DNA of 64,000 nt from Oegoconia quadripuncta (Eukaryota; Arthropoda; Insecta; Lepidoptera; Autostichidae), in NCBI GenBank assembly GCA_949316235.1, contig OX438757.1, positions 7,744,657-7,808,656 on the forward strand, read 5' to 3'. The notes below the pieces were generated by a model. The model worked only from the letters and a program-made list of their open reading frames with translations. It was not told the origin of the DNA and ran no database searches. Both the position numbers and the translations under genes were made by a program. This document shows, piece after piece, positions 10,649-21,925 of this stretch (position 1 is its first letter; each line of letters opens with the position of its first letter).

Positions 10649-11281
10649 AATGAACTAGACGCTGGCAGTAAAATTCTGGGCTCTCCAAAATTAGTTTTTT
10701 TACACGAAAAAAGCTGACGCTTGTGATTACCTACTTTCTCCAGCGAGCACGAGTCTTCAGATCGTTTCTTTTTTAAGGTTCCGTAGTCAAGGCGGGATCG
10801 AAACCCTTATAAATGTGTCGTGTACGGACCTACGTCACAGCTATTTTATAATGAAAAAATAGTGATTAAAAACTTTCAGGCAAACAATAATTTATTTTAT
10901 TGATAGATTATTCGTTTAGTCAAGTTATTAACCAGACGTTTTAATGAAATATGGAAGAGCTAGGTATGTCAGATATAATTATACGCACAGTGGTACATTT
11001 TGCGCACTCCTAGCGATAACCTTCTGTACTGTTTGATACTTGAGAGCCAACTCAATGTCATCAGTAAGTTAAAGTAACACGAGCCGTGCGTAAAATTAGA
11101 CGACTACCGATATATTGTTTCTTTACACTAAACCTATTGATTGACACAAAGGGAACAAATGTATTACTTGTTACGAAAATAACGCCATTGCCAATGCAAC
11201 TGGGGCGCCTGTTTTCAGTGACACTGTCACAATAAGTTATGTTTCATAAATTGAAAACTTGTTTTTCGTACCTATTTGTTG
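10649..11281. other. Flank after the LINE, nothing recognised
   Basis: I find no gene, shared repeat or structured element in this stretch beyond short AT-rich runs. Confidence 0.45.
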
Positions 11282-11400
11282 GGTTTTACCCAACTGTGCT
11301 TATGAAGATTTCTATGTTACATCTGGTGGCCCTAAACGGCTTGAACAATTGTGACGCGCTGTCTTTAGATTCGTGTTGATCCCTGGAGTACATTTTAGTG
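11282..11400 (+). repeat. Dispersed repeat family C, partial
   Basis: This shares CCTAAACGGCTTGA(C/A)C and TCTTTAGATTCGTGTTGAT-like phrases with 53288-53470 and, more weakly, 39709-39880, in the same order. There is no coding content. Confidence 0.5.
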
Positions 11401-11578
11401 TGCCCGCCCACGACCGACTTTTTGTAGGACCAATAATCGGCCGATTTTTTCCTCAATGCTTTTATCACCGATTTTAGACCGATTTTTTATAGGACGTGGA
11501 CGTTGTAACATTGCAAGCAGTACGTCCCATTTTTCTCCTACAAAAAATCGGTCACCGATTATCCGCCGTGGGCGGAAA
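11400..11578. mobile_element. MITE with imperfect inverted ends
   Basis: CCCGCCCACG near 11403 faces CCGTGGGCGG near 11566-11575. Just inside, CTTTTTGTAGGA faces TCCTACAAAAAAT. The interior repeats CGATTTTTT motifs. The size (about 175 bp), inverted ends and lack of coding sequence fit a non-autonomous DNA transposon. Two frames open across it are not genes. Confidence 0.6.
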
Positions 11579-11590
11579 CAATGCAATATG

Positions 11591-11918
11591 AGAGCGTCGG
11601 TGGCTCAGCGGTTAAAACGCGGTCTCCCAATTTAGGAGGTCCGAGTTCGATTCCCAGGCATGCCATGTACCAATGACTTTTTAAATTTAATTTAATTACT
11701 TATGTTCATTTATCCAACTGCTCTTAAACGGTGAAGGAAAACATCGCGAGGAAACCTGCATGTCTGAGAAATAAAAATTAAAAGGCCACATGCCTTTTAA
11801 ATTTTTCCTCCCCAACCCGCATTGGGTGAGCGTGGTGGACTATGGCCCATACTCCTTCATATGCGAGGGAAGGCCTATATCCCTGCAGTGGAATGTTTAC
11901 GTGCTGATGATGATGATG
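11591..11918 (+). mobile_element. tRNA-derived SINE family 1, full length
   Basis: The tRNA-like head has an A box (TGGCTCAGCGG) and a B box (GAGTTCGATTCCC), followed by a body and a 3' tail of GATGAT repeats. The flanks AATGCAATATG (11580-11590) and AATGCAACATG (11919-11929) look like an 11 bp target duplication with one change. A second copy lies at 54654-54962 on the minus strand. It would be transcribed by RNA polymerase III and moved by a LINE. Confidence 0.88.
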
Positions 11919-11929
11919 AATGCAACATG

Positions 11930-12333
11930 GCGTCCGCAAAACACAAACTGCATGTGTGTCGTGGTGTCAAAACGTCTGAATCGATTTAAAAACGATATTT
12001 TACTTTCAATACGAAAATCCGTTAAGCCGTTTTAAATATATATAGCTTTTTACACAGTTTGTTTAGGTATGTGGATTGTGGATCATAGTGTCAGTCTTTC
12101 GGAGGTTTCCAAATTTCCAAATTATATTATTAGATATACCTAGATGGTGCTCGTATTATGATGATTCATTGGGCGAATTTTTGTATGTACTAGAAAACAA
12201 AGCCTTGCTAACTATGCGCTACTCCTGCACACAATTCGTCATGTAAACCTGAACAATAGTAAAGTTATGGTGGTTAAGAATAAAGCAATCCTTTGTAGAA
12301 ATAATGGAGCGAAATGCAATTTATTACACAAGT
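11930..12333. other. Intergenic, possible family D trace
   Basis: At 11960-12045 a phrase GAAAATCCGTTAAGCCGTTT resembles family D. The rest shows nothing I can name. Confidence 0.3.
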
Positions 12334-12458
12334 GATGCACGACTGGTTCGTACTTGACCTCAATCACACCTGATGTTAAGTGAAGATGAGGTCGAAGGTG
12401 GAAGCGTACTGACCCGGAAACCCCAGCATATTTGGGGGACTGGCTATCTTATCTTTAT
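12334..12458 (+). repeat. Dispersed repeat family A, 3'-truncated
   Basis: This starts ATGCACGACTGGTTCGTACT and runs through the family core to CTGGCTATCTTATCT, then stops at the left end of the inverted-repeat element at 12463. The missing second half does not resume after 13326, so the copy was truncated before or during that insertion. Confidence 0.7.
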
Positions 12459-12462
12459 TATA

Positions 12463-13326
12463 CAGGGCGTCCCAAAGTTATGGGACATGAAGGGGAAGTA
12501 CCTTAAATATTGTAGATAGTGAATTTTGCTCAAAGAAGACTTTATGTTATTTTTAAAAGTTAGTAATTCTGCATTCATAGATTTTCTAAAAATTACTTGC
12601 TTCGGCTGGGAATCGAACCGACTTAAATGTGAAAAAAAAAACACCCTACTTTTATGATGCCAATCGAAAGAATAGCTAAAAAATAATAACTCTGCCTAAG
12701 TAACATAGTATTTTAAAAGAAAGGAACAACATAAAATGATTGAGTCAAATTTCAAGAAAGTTATTTATTGCTAAAGTGATTTCTTCTTTTGGGGATACGT
12801 GAAAGATATGCTATACAAAAAGCGATACGAGAACGTAGGCGAGTTGCAAACAGAATTGTGCCATATCACATCGAGTGTTCACCATAAAATGATTAGAAAA
12901 TCAACAGGCAGCGGGCTCATTAAAAGATTGGCGATTTGCGTAAGACAAGAGGGATCACATTTTGAGCATTTAATTAATTAATTTACAAAAAAATACCTAC
13001 TTAATTGACTACGGCAGTTTCATGTATGTTTTTTATTTGATTAAAATGATTAATTTCACGTTGTTCCTTTCTTTTAAAATACTATGTTACTTAGGCAGAG
13101 TTATTATTTTTTAGCTATTCTTTCGATTGGCATCATAAAAGTAGGGTGTTTTTTTTTCACATTTGAGTCGGTTCGATTCCCAGCCGAAGCAAATAATTTT
13201 TAGAAAATCTATGAATGCAGAATTACTAACTTTTAAAAATAACATAAAGTCTACTTTGAGCAAAATTCACTATCTACGATATTTAAGGTACTTCCCCTTC
13301 ATGTCCCATAACTTTGGGACGCCCTG
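12463..13326. mobile_element. Mariner-like relic with about 270 bp inverted arms
   Basis: The arms 12463-12732 and 13060-13326 are near-perfect reverse complements (both end CAGGGCGTCCCAAAGTTATG) and are flanked by TA on each side, the mariner target. The spacer of about 330 bp holds the last part of a transposase frame. The ends resemble those of 41764-43359 (CAGGGTGTCCC). Each arm also contains a tRNA T-arm-like motif (GGTTCGATTCCCAGC at about 13170 in the right arm). The arms can pair as a long hairpin. Confidence 0.85.
12778..12981 (+). pseudogene. C-terminal remnant of a mariner-like transposase
   Basis: The open frame begins DFFFWGYVKDMLY and ends at a TAA at about 12979-12981. The (D)FFxWGYxKxxVY motif follows the third catalytic Asp in the related relic at 42432-42815 and in IS630/Tc1/mariner transposases generally. 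About 67 codons remain; the DNA-binding part and most of the catalytic core are absent. The ending HFEHLIN parallels QFEHLL in the other relic. It is non-functional by length. Confidence 0.72.
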
Positions 13327-13381
13327 TATATAGCTTTATTTTTATACCTACTATGGCTTTATTGGCTGCGAATAAATGATT

Positions 13382-13402
13382 TTATTATTATTATTATTAT
13401 TA
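13382..13402. repeat. (ATT)n microsatellite
   Basis: About seven uninterrupted TTA/ATT units, followed by a short CT-rich run. Confidence 0.9.
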
Positions 13403-13420
13403 TCTCTCTCTGACTCTCTG

Positions 13421-14164
13421 ATTTAATTAGGACAGATGAATACACATTTCTGTGGCGAGAAATATCAAACTTGAGAGTCGTTTTATAAATATGCACCTAA
13501 ATACAGATTAATCTTTAACGTCGATGGCCAAACTACTTGTAGAAAAGGTTAAGAGCTTTAAGACAAGTTGCATGTATTGTAAGTTTGTAAACTTCCCACA
13601 GCAAGTTGTCTAGCGTAAGTTCCTTAACATTAATTACCCCACACTGACCTAACCTAGGCGGACTGAGGGAAGTGGAACACATTTCTTGCTATTTACTCGT
13701 TTCGCTTCTTAATCAAGCTTGCTAGAGTGTTATTGTGTGTTTACTTAGTTCTTCACATCACGACCGTGCAAACATTTACTTGTAAGTGTAATCGATTCTC
13801 ATCTTGTCGAAGTTCTCTTTCTCTGTACCTTTATGTAAGAAGCTAATTCACTCTGACATTTAAGTGGTAACACATTAACGTTTTACATAACAACAGATAA
13901 TTAACAATTTTCCTTTCATTGTCTCTGGAGGAACTGAAATAATTTGCTTGCATCAAATATTACAATTACTATGTTCAATAATTAGGCAATCGCCCAAAAT
14001 TATAACTAGTACAATCTTTATAAAAGCTTTTCAACGCAGATTAGAGAATGAGTTTTATAATAACCCTTCCTTTGCTAAGTCGTAGTGAAGTAAAAAAGAA
14101 AATTGAGCTATCACTAAGGAAACTAGACAAATTAGACTCAAAAAAATATGCTTTACTTTGTAGG
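13421..14164. other. AT-rich DNA, nothing recognised
   Basis: No gene or element could be supported. Confidence 0.45.
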
Positions 14165-14290
14165 TACACTTAAAATAGTCACATTTTACATTTTTAAGCT
14201 ACTGCTGGTCCAAAAGCAGCAGCGTCCCCTGAGAAGAACAAGCAAGAAACTCGAGAGGTTGCTCTTTTTTAAAAATAGGTTTTTATATTA
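14165..14290 (+). repeat. Probable LINE 3' end fragment
   Basis: The block AAAGCAGCAGCGTCCCCTGA followed by CAAGAAACTCGAGAGG and a T-rich run has the look of a lepidopteran retrotransposon tail. It occurs once here, so the call rests on resemblance only. Confidence 0.35.
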
Positions 14291-15288
14291 CAAAATTATT
14301 AATCATTATTTTATATTATAATATTTCATTATTAATTGTGAAATAGCCTGGGCTGTTTATGTCCATGAATATTTATCATCTAAATAATCTGATATTTTAT
14401 AATATGCTTTCTTAATAATCGTAGACTATACTGGAACATGTCGTTTGGAATTAATAGTAACTTATTGAGGCAACCAACTCCACCCCAGGATAAAGTCAGC
14501 ACAAAGGCTTTTGGCTAAAAATTTTCGTAGCAGAGTAAACTAGCGGAAACCCAACGACAATGTAACCCGTGCCGATCCCGTTATTTTCGAGTGGATTTTG
14601 TTAAATTTTTCTTACTTAACTGATTTCATCGTCGCTATGGATATAGACTAAGAGAGATTTGCGGCAGCACAACCTAAATAAACACGCGTTACATTATGGA
14701 CATTATTCTTGGAATCATTGCTTCATTCTCCTATAAATACGGCAATACCGGCAATCGAATTTATTGAACAATATACAACTTGGTTTGTGGAAACGCAAAC
14801 TATTTTTATTCCTATTTTTTTTTCTCCTAAGTTTTCGTCATGTAATGTTTGCTTGCATGTAGCGTGTAGCCAATAGCATTGTAGTGTGCAACAACTTCTG
14901 ACGTGTTGTGCGTTCTGTTATCAGTGAATGCACGAGGTGGAGAATGAAAAACAGCTATTTTGCTGAGGCTCCAACCTATTTGTCCACTACGTTAGAAAAT
15001 TTAACTATAATTAATAATCATGTAGTATAATTTTTTTTTTAAGTGGATGAATAAATATCTTTTAATTAATTTATTTATTTATTATATTCTTGTGCTATCT
15101 TAGGCGATGTTGATACGGATATGATTCAACTCAGTAGAAACTATAACCATAATGGTAAAACATGGTAATGAATTATCCTTATTTTTAGATAGATAATAGA
15201 TCCCATCCCTAATATCTCAAGTGACGTTCGTACTAGCCGCAACGAATGCAATAGGGCGCGCCGTCACGCCTCCCGCGTCTGTACTCAC
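14291..15288. other. Intergenic DNA, nothing recognised
   Basis: Nothing supported. If 15289-15450 is an exon, this would be the intron downstream of it on the minus strand. Confidence 0.4.
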
Positions 15289-15450
15289 AAGGAAATTAAA
15301 CGGTGACTGAACTGTTATATGCAGTCCGTCATGCTCGCGATGCGCTAAGAACGCATTGTGCCGTTCCTTGCACGAGTCAGGACCTGACCTCTTTAGCACG
15401 CTTTGTTTAATACCCCATGAAACTCTTTCGCCTTTATTATCGCGAAGTTT
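15289..15450 (-). CDS. Candidate internal exon of an unknown host gene
   Basis: Read on the minus strand, a 162-base segment (exactly 54 codons) is open. It starts right after GGCGCTTTAG, an acceptor-like AG whose TAG is also the in-frame stop. It ends right before GTGAGTAC, a strong donor. A pyrimidine-rich stretch (TCCTCCTTAC, TTCCTCCTCTCC) lies upstream of the acceptor. Intron phase is 0 on both sides. The segment is GC-richer than its flanks and has a balanced, protein-like composition (for example SWGIKQSVLKRSGPDSC and HDGLHITVQSPFNF). I do not recognise the family. It could still be a chance open frame; no partner exon was identified. Confidence 0.35.
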
Positions 15451-17459
15451 CTAAAGCGCCACCCCGGCGTGGAGAGGAGGAAGTGATAATTTGTAAGGAG
15501 GATAGGGAACTATGTGTTAACGTGACAATCTGACCAAATGTAAACCAGTGTAGGCTGACCCTTTTGTTTTACTGATCTTACGCTCTTTATATCGTTTAAA
15601 TAGATAGACCTTTATCCCACAGTTGATTACGGTAGGTAAGCCGATGATGACATACCTACTTACCACAAGATTTACGGCAGAGAAGACCAGGAAAAAGGTA
15701 CATATAAATCATAGAAATGAGTTTGTCCTAACCGTAAAAGGCAAGCGCACGAAGAAAGGAGCTCCGCTTCACCGTAAACCCGACCTCAACGTATTAGGAA
15801 CGGACACAAACCAAATGTAGATCACAGAAATGGGTTCGGATCTTTGGATGTTGCTATATATATATATAAGAGGACGGGTAGAGTAATAAAGGTTTATATC
15901 CTCCAACTTCTATTTTCCTAGTACAAAGAAGAGGGGTCTGTCCTATATATCGTCGACCCCCTAAGACTTCCAATGTACTCGATACTCGCTGATTTATGCT
16001 ACATAGTCGTGGGGGTCATGGGCAGACTAATATCACGGAGATTTAAATACGAGTCCTAATCATCTAGTACTGAAATATTACTTATTCCCAAGCATGTTAT
16101 TACGTAAGGTAGGAATACGAGCAAATACAACTAACAATGCACTCTACATTACACGATTAGGCGACGGCAACTTGACACGACAAAGTACGATTAGCTGATT
16201 ATTACAAAAGTGCATAGCTAATGGCAAAGTTTATAAGTTAATTGACGCCCGACTGCTCAGAGGTTAATCGGGTTAGGCGCGCCATACACCATCCTACCGT
16301 GGTCCTAATCGTAAACGTTGTTAGAATTGTTCTTTTCAGCTAAAAGATCGTTCTTAGTAATGCAATATAAGCTCTAAGAGATTTTCAAAAGATCACCTCT
16401 ATTTTACAAGTAAGTACAATAAATACCTACATAATGTGTAGCCGCTTAAACTTTCGAATAATTTTATCAGTAACATGTATACATTTTATCGAACTGTTTA
16501 TACCTAATACGAAGAAGTTTGAGTAATTGATGTGAGTTAGCCGATAAAAATAATTTTAACTTAAAGTTAATCTTTGTATAGGTAAATAGCTTTGCAATAT
16601 AATAATAATAATAAATAAATAAATATTTCGGACACTTACACCTTACACTTAATAAACATTTATGTATAAAAGAGCCCGCTAGTTCTTAATTAATGTATGA
16701 TTGAATGTGGTAATTGGTTTAGTTTTCATTAATAGGCAAATACAAACTTCCTCTACATAATAATTCACTCTCAATTTCCTCAGTGAGATTGAAAGCCCTT
16801 GTAGCTACCTGCTTGGGTGTTTCACAAATTATTAGCAAGTTCATCGTACAGTCGGCCACATGTATGAATTATATCTGCACAGTGGACTAGATTAAGTCAC
16901 TTGCTCATCTCTAATTTATGGCTTATGATTCAGAAAACGAGAATAAATCAGACATTCTTACGAAAACCCGTATATTCATTGTAATTTAATAATTTCGAAA
17001 AAAAAAACCTCCTGGCTAGGATAAAAATCTAAATAATGTGTGACAAGTTAATAATACACGCTGAATAATTTTGAAAATAAACAAACAGACTAACCGTTTT
17101 ATATGAAATGAAATAGCTATTTTTGAAGGAATTCTAATCCGGCGTTGTCTAATCCCAAAGAATACTTTACGTTTAATCTTTTCACTTTGCCTTGACTGTA
17201 ATAGCTAGGTCAGAATTAGAAATCAAAACCGGGCCATGGCAGCTATTCCCCTTAAATTGTTAGTTATAATATGTTGTAGATCATACGCACATGGTGTCAA
17301 GCTTACCCATTACAGCGCGCTAACTCAGTAACTTAAAGGATAACACAGATCCGTGTTGTGTCGAGTGGATTTTGTTGAAATCCAAGCGCATTTAACGTTG
17401 TATTATACATTATTAAGGGGTTTTTGCTTTAAACAAATAAAACAAGAACTACATAAATG
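15451..17459. other. Intergenic DNA with minor repeats
   Basis: There is a short (TA)n run at about 15853-15866. At 16598-16645, AATAAATAAATATTTCGGAC followed by ACTTACACC is the reversed 3' end of SINE family 2. No gene is seen. Confidence 0.45.
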
Positions 17460-17720
17460 GCCGGATGGATCTGCTTGACGTGGCATATTGTAACACATTG
17501 TGGCTAGCGCCATGGGTTACACAAGAAATAACAATCAACACTAATGTCGCATTTGACATTTGTTTGACAGGAATCCAGCTCGGAGTTGGGTCAACACCTG
17601 GGTCGAGTTGTGTCGCGATTCGGTTGAGGAACGGCCGGCGTCGTGACCCTCCGACAAAGCGCCCCAGACGCGTCCAGGGAGTTCAATTTCCTAGCGTACG
17701 CATTATGAATGATGGATGAC
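17460..17720 (+). other. GC-rich open segment, possible exon
   Basis: An 84-codon frame runs across a patch clearly richer in GC than its flanks (about 17570-17700), with a basic C-terminal part (RLRNGRRRDPPTKRPRR). TTTGACAG at 17565-17572 could serve as a splice acceptor. No domain is recognised, and the first third is compositionally like the AT-rich surroundings. It may equally be a CpG-rich regulatory patch. Confidence 0.2.
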
Positions 17721-20104
17721 GCAAAACACAACTTTAGGCTTCATTATCAGAGAGGGATAGTCGGCTTTTATACAAAACCGTGTCTAACAGTCACTAAGAA
17801 ACTTTTGAAATTAGTACGAAAGGTAGTAAACGGATTAGCTGGAATAACTATAAATTGAAAATTAAAGGAAACCCCCGAGAAAAGAAGCGACTATATCCAG
17901 ATAGATCAAACCAACGTGTTAAAAGCCCATTGATCTAACTCCTGAGTTCAATGTAAAATATAAAAAAATCTAAATTGGGTTAATTTTTTTATTTATTTTT
18001 GTTTGTTTTAAAATACATCGAAAAACTGTGTTAAAAGCTAAATGTCTTCGGTACGGCTTAATACATTTTTCGTGAGGGCACAGAATTAATATACTTAGTA
18101 CGTCAGGGATTAAAAAAGAACACCAGGAATTAATAATATATTTAGAACACAACATTATATTAGGTATTACTTACTGATGATATGAAAACAGTATTATGAT
18201 AACTTTATTGGAACACAATCAATTTAATACGGCCATTATTTTATTACCTACATAGGGCAGATGTACAGCATATAAACCAGCACCAACTCACAGTAATCAC
18301 CAACTGCGTAAACTAACGATAGACACCCGACATATCGTTTATAGAATTCGTCGATCAACAGTGCCGGCTCTGGGGAAACGGAGAATCCTTTGTAGCTTGC
18401 TACATCGGGAATAAACAAACCGGGCGGGCGGCGCGGCGCCTGTTAGGATATGAAATAGACTTTATATAAAATTTATTATTGAAAACAAATGAAGGATATG
18501 TATCTTTTTATATACCTCTCTATCACTTAAGTACTGCTGATTACTAGTTTGAAGATGACCGAACAAACGATATCACTCCATTAATCAGCTCAGAACATGG
18601 TTATATTAGATCCATACAAACGCTTTATTAATTTTATATTTAAAGTAACTACAAATTCAGACAACCCCCGAGGTTACTCGGAACGAAAATGTAATCAAGA
18701 TAAACAAACCTATTATATGTATTAAAAGCTATAACATATTCGAAACGGCTAAACTGATTTCCATCGAACAAGGCCTATCTAGCAAATAGCAGCTTACGAA
18801 AATAAAACACTTTTCAAAACGGTTCAGTCGTTTCGGCACTAGGCTAACTTATAACACCCCTTTTTATTGGATAAAATTGTCATTTGAAATTTTTACTTAG
18901 GTGCATACTATTAAAATTACTGCTCATTCACAAAGCTGACTGAGACAGTACAGCTAAGATATAGCTATACCCAGAGAGCTAAACATTCATTATTAGGTAC
19001 TTGTGGACTTACTTTTTCGCTCGCAAACTCTTCTAAACTAAACACCATATTTAACCAAGAACAATCGATATTGGGGCGCGTGAGGTCTCGTGATCTGGCC
19101 GTTGCGGATGCCGCGGCTTATATTGATTTCATGCTTGGATTGACGTGTCTTGTATGCAGGAAGGGTTAATGGAAGTCAGAAATTGCTGACGTTGTTCGGT
19201 GTCGGATTCTTGAACGAAATATGCCGACTATTTTGTTTGTTTCATCTGCAGTCATATCGATATAGTAAGATTAACTCTAATCATCAATCGGATTAATAAG
19301 ATTATGTATAAGATAAAAACACGGTAAACCACAGCTGTCGATGAGGAACAGATTTGTAGGGAGAATCTGATCTATCATTAATAATAATCACCATGAACTT
19401 CATTGCTCGATAAATAAAAGTAAGTACCTTATCATAAAACTGACAGTAATTGCAACAATTGCAGTCCAAATTTTTTTTAAATCACTCCCGAGAGTATCCA
19501 AACACGAGCCCCAAAGGCTCACAATTTGGATATAAATTGCAATTATTCCAATTGTTAGCGAGCTTGGTAATGAGCGTTTTTAATATACGTATTAATTGTA
19601 GCTCTATAGCACAAGCTATTAGAAGTTAGTAGGTCTAGAGCGAACACGACGCATAACGATCAACTTTAAAATCATTTCTTGCTAAACACTCCGACGTAGA
19701 AATTCCTTATTAGGGTCCTAAACAGAATATTCTGCATGATTTCACAATTTTCCTACGAAAAACAACCTGTGATCGGCTCGTATGCTGGACACGCTGATGT
19801 TTAAAGAAAAGGTCTACCACCATCGAAAATACTTCAGGATATTTGTCTTCGTATTTCACTGAGACTTGTATATAATTTTAGGGACGTTTAAGTCTGTGCT
19901 GTACCAATTCCACAACTCTGTTAATAAACGTTTATGTACCTACTTTAATAGTGGGAATGGTGTTCTCACAAATACTTTTAGTTGTCATCCTTTGATTCGC
20001 CAGGGCTTTATATCAACTATTCGAAATTGTAATGACTAATAGAAATTAAGATTGATCTTCTGCTTCCATAGATTAATGTATGTAGGTAATAAGTACTCTT
20101 TGAG
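17721..20104. other. Intergenic DNA, nothing firm
   Basis: There is a short GC-rich patch at 18360-18450 and a weak foldback around 19447-19555 (CAGTCCAAATT facing AATTTGGAT, with a small GAGCCCCAAAGGCTC stem inside). No gene or complete element is supported. Confidence 0.4.
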
Positions 20105-20185
20105 TTGTTGAGGTCTGTCACGAGGGTGACATAATCGCTAAAGCGACAAAACCCTCAAAAAAAAAACAAGAAAAAAAAAAAAATC
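20105..20185 (+). repeat. Probable retrotransposon 3' end with A-rich tail
   Basis: GTCACGAGGGTGAC can form a short stem, followed by TCGCTAAAGCGA (a second stem), ACCCTC and about 25 bases of A broken by single G and C. Two stems before poly(A) suggest a LINE 3' UTR; the family is not identified. Confidence 0.4.
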
Positions 20186-20812
20186 CTTTGATTCTGTTAG
20201 TCATCTTATACCTACCATTGGCTTTTCATCGAACTGCTATTGACCTATATTGTTATTTTCTTCTTCCAACATAATTTCGATTAATGGCTCGTTACATGTT
20301 TTCTTGACAAAAGTTTCTAGAATAGACTATTTGTTAGAACGCTGCAAAGACAGGTCTCAATTGTGTGTCGTTAGAATGGGATTTAAATTAACAGACTTGA
20401 CCTTTTAATACATGAAACTTTTAGGGAGAGGTGGCATGAAGGGGACACGTATTGAATGGGACAATTCAAATATCCGGCAAATTATAAACCGTCTCGTGAC
20501 GACACTATTTTTCTTGTGTGGCAACTCCGATGCACATTCAATCGCACCTAACTTCACACTCCTGTCATTTCTGACATTACTGCGATGTGCGTGTGTTAAT
20601 AATTCCACCCAAAAGTATTTTTTTCGTTATTCTTTAGAATATTTAGTCATATGCTGTAAATGGAATACGTAATTGTTTACCTTTGTTTATGATCGACTAG
20701 TTATAGATAGATCCAAGAACGAAAGGTAAGTAAAGTTTTATTTAAAATTGTAGAATTTCTGATTATGTTTCTAATTTGTGTATGTTATTTATGGAAGGGA
20801 CACAACAAACGG

Positions 20813-20838
20813 TTATGAATGGGACGTCCCATTCATAA
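20813..20838. promoter_or_regulatory. 26 bp perfect palindrome upstream of the relic transposase
   Basis: TTATGAATGGGAC is followed immediately by its exact reverse complement. Each half contains the element's terminal motif (ATGAATGGGAC). A further copy, GTCCCTTTCAT, lies at 20841-20851. The palindrome ends 58 bases before the ATG-like 20897 at the start of the transposase remnant. Position and build match 37606-37631 in the other pogo-like element. An operator role is inferred. Confidence 0.55.
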
Positions 20839-20896
20839 CTGTCCCTTTCATGATCAATTATTCATGTCGGTTTTTGAACATCATTGCAGTTTAAAA

Positions 20897-21560
20897 ATGC
20901 CCCCTTAAAAAGCGAACGCGTGTGGCTGTACACAAAATTGAAGAAGCTGTGAATGAAGTCATACAGAAAGGGATTTCTGTGAGATCGGCGGCCAAAGCAT
21001 TTAATGTAAGCAAGTCACATTCACACAGATTGGTCTTAAAAGCTAAAGCATCTGAATGTACGTATTTTGTTTCTGTTTGTTTGTTTTGAAAATCTGAGAA
21101 TACTTCATTATCAAGAACTACAAGCTTTAATAGACACAACGTTCAAAACTTTTTAAATAACTTGGGGAAATGTTATTTAAAGCCTAATTTCCTTCCAAAT
21201 ATGATATGGAATTTAGATGAGACTGGATGCACTACTGTCACTAGTGCCCCAAAAACAGTTGCACAAGAAGGTGTTAAGAGAGTTGGTCAGATTAGCTCAA
21301 CAGAACGTGGAGCGCTTGTAACTACGAGTATGCAGGCTTTTGCATATTCCTCCTGTTTTCATATTTCTACGTGTTCATTTTAAAGAAATTATGCTTGAGA
21401 ATGATCCTACTGGTGCTTTAGGGCTTGCAAATGTATCTGGTTGGGTAACAGAAGATTGCTTTTTAAAAGCTTTAAAACATTTTGTTTTGATCGCAACCCC
21501 ACTGCTGAATCACCGGCTTTAATAATCCTCGACAACCATACGAGTCATAAAGTAAACCTG
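20897..21560 (+). pseudogene. Relic pogo-like transposase
   Basis: 20901-21085 encodes an N-terminal helix-turn-helix of the psq/CENP-B type (AVNEVIQKGISVRSAAKAFN then VSKSHSHRL). The ATG at 20897 is one base out of frame with it. The next clear block, 21162 onward, is NMIWNLDETGCTT with the first catalytic Asp, then VGQISSTERGALVT. The frame shifts near 21330 to GLANVSGWVTEDCFLKAL, then shifts back to reach ILDNHTSHKV with the second catalytic Asp at about 21531. The DNA-binding HTH between the N-terminal domain and the first Asp, and everything after the second Asp, are gone. Closest visible relative: the protein at 35533-37545, with NVDETGVTT and LLDNHSSHV. Confidence 0.82.
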
Positions 21561-21680
21561 CGGCATTAAAGGTCTTTTTAATTTTTTTTGCTCATTGTGT
21601 CACTAAATATCATAACTATTATTACATAATAGTTATGATATATATAATAGTTCATAATTATATTATGTAAGTAATGGTCA

Positions 21681-21925
21681 GTAAACCAATCTATAAGACT
21701 GTTGATTACTACTCTCATTAACAAAACCAAATATTATTTTGTAACTGAATTATCTTTAAGAAAAAGATTATAAAACTGTTGATTTCTCTTTAAATTGTGG
21801 CTTGGCTACAGTAAACGAAACTATAAGACTGTTGATAATTATCAAAACACCAATAATAATTTCTAAACTGAATTATCTTTAAGAAAAGCCTTATAAAATT
21901 GTTGATTTATCTTTAAACTGTATTC
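21681..21925 (+). repeat. Diverged tandem duplication inside the pogo relic
   Basis: GTAAACC(or G)AA..CTATAAGACTGTTGAT begins at 21681 and again at 21811. AACTGAATTATCTTTAAGAA begins at about 21743 and again at about 21866. The period is thus about 123-130 bp, with many changes between copies. The duplication replaced or lies beyond the lost 3' part of the transposase gene. Confidence 0.7.

Noticed and set aside
11591..11660. Possible true tRNA gene
   Set aside because: A and B boxes are present, but a SINE body, GATGAT tail and target duplication follow, and the same unit recurs at 54654-54962.
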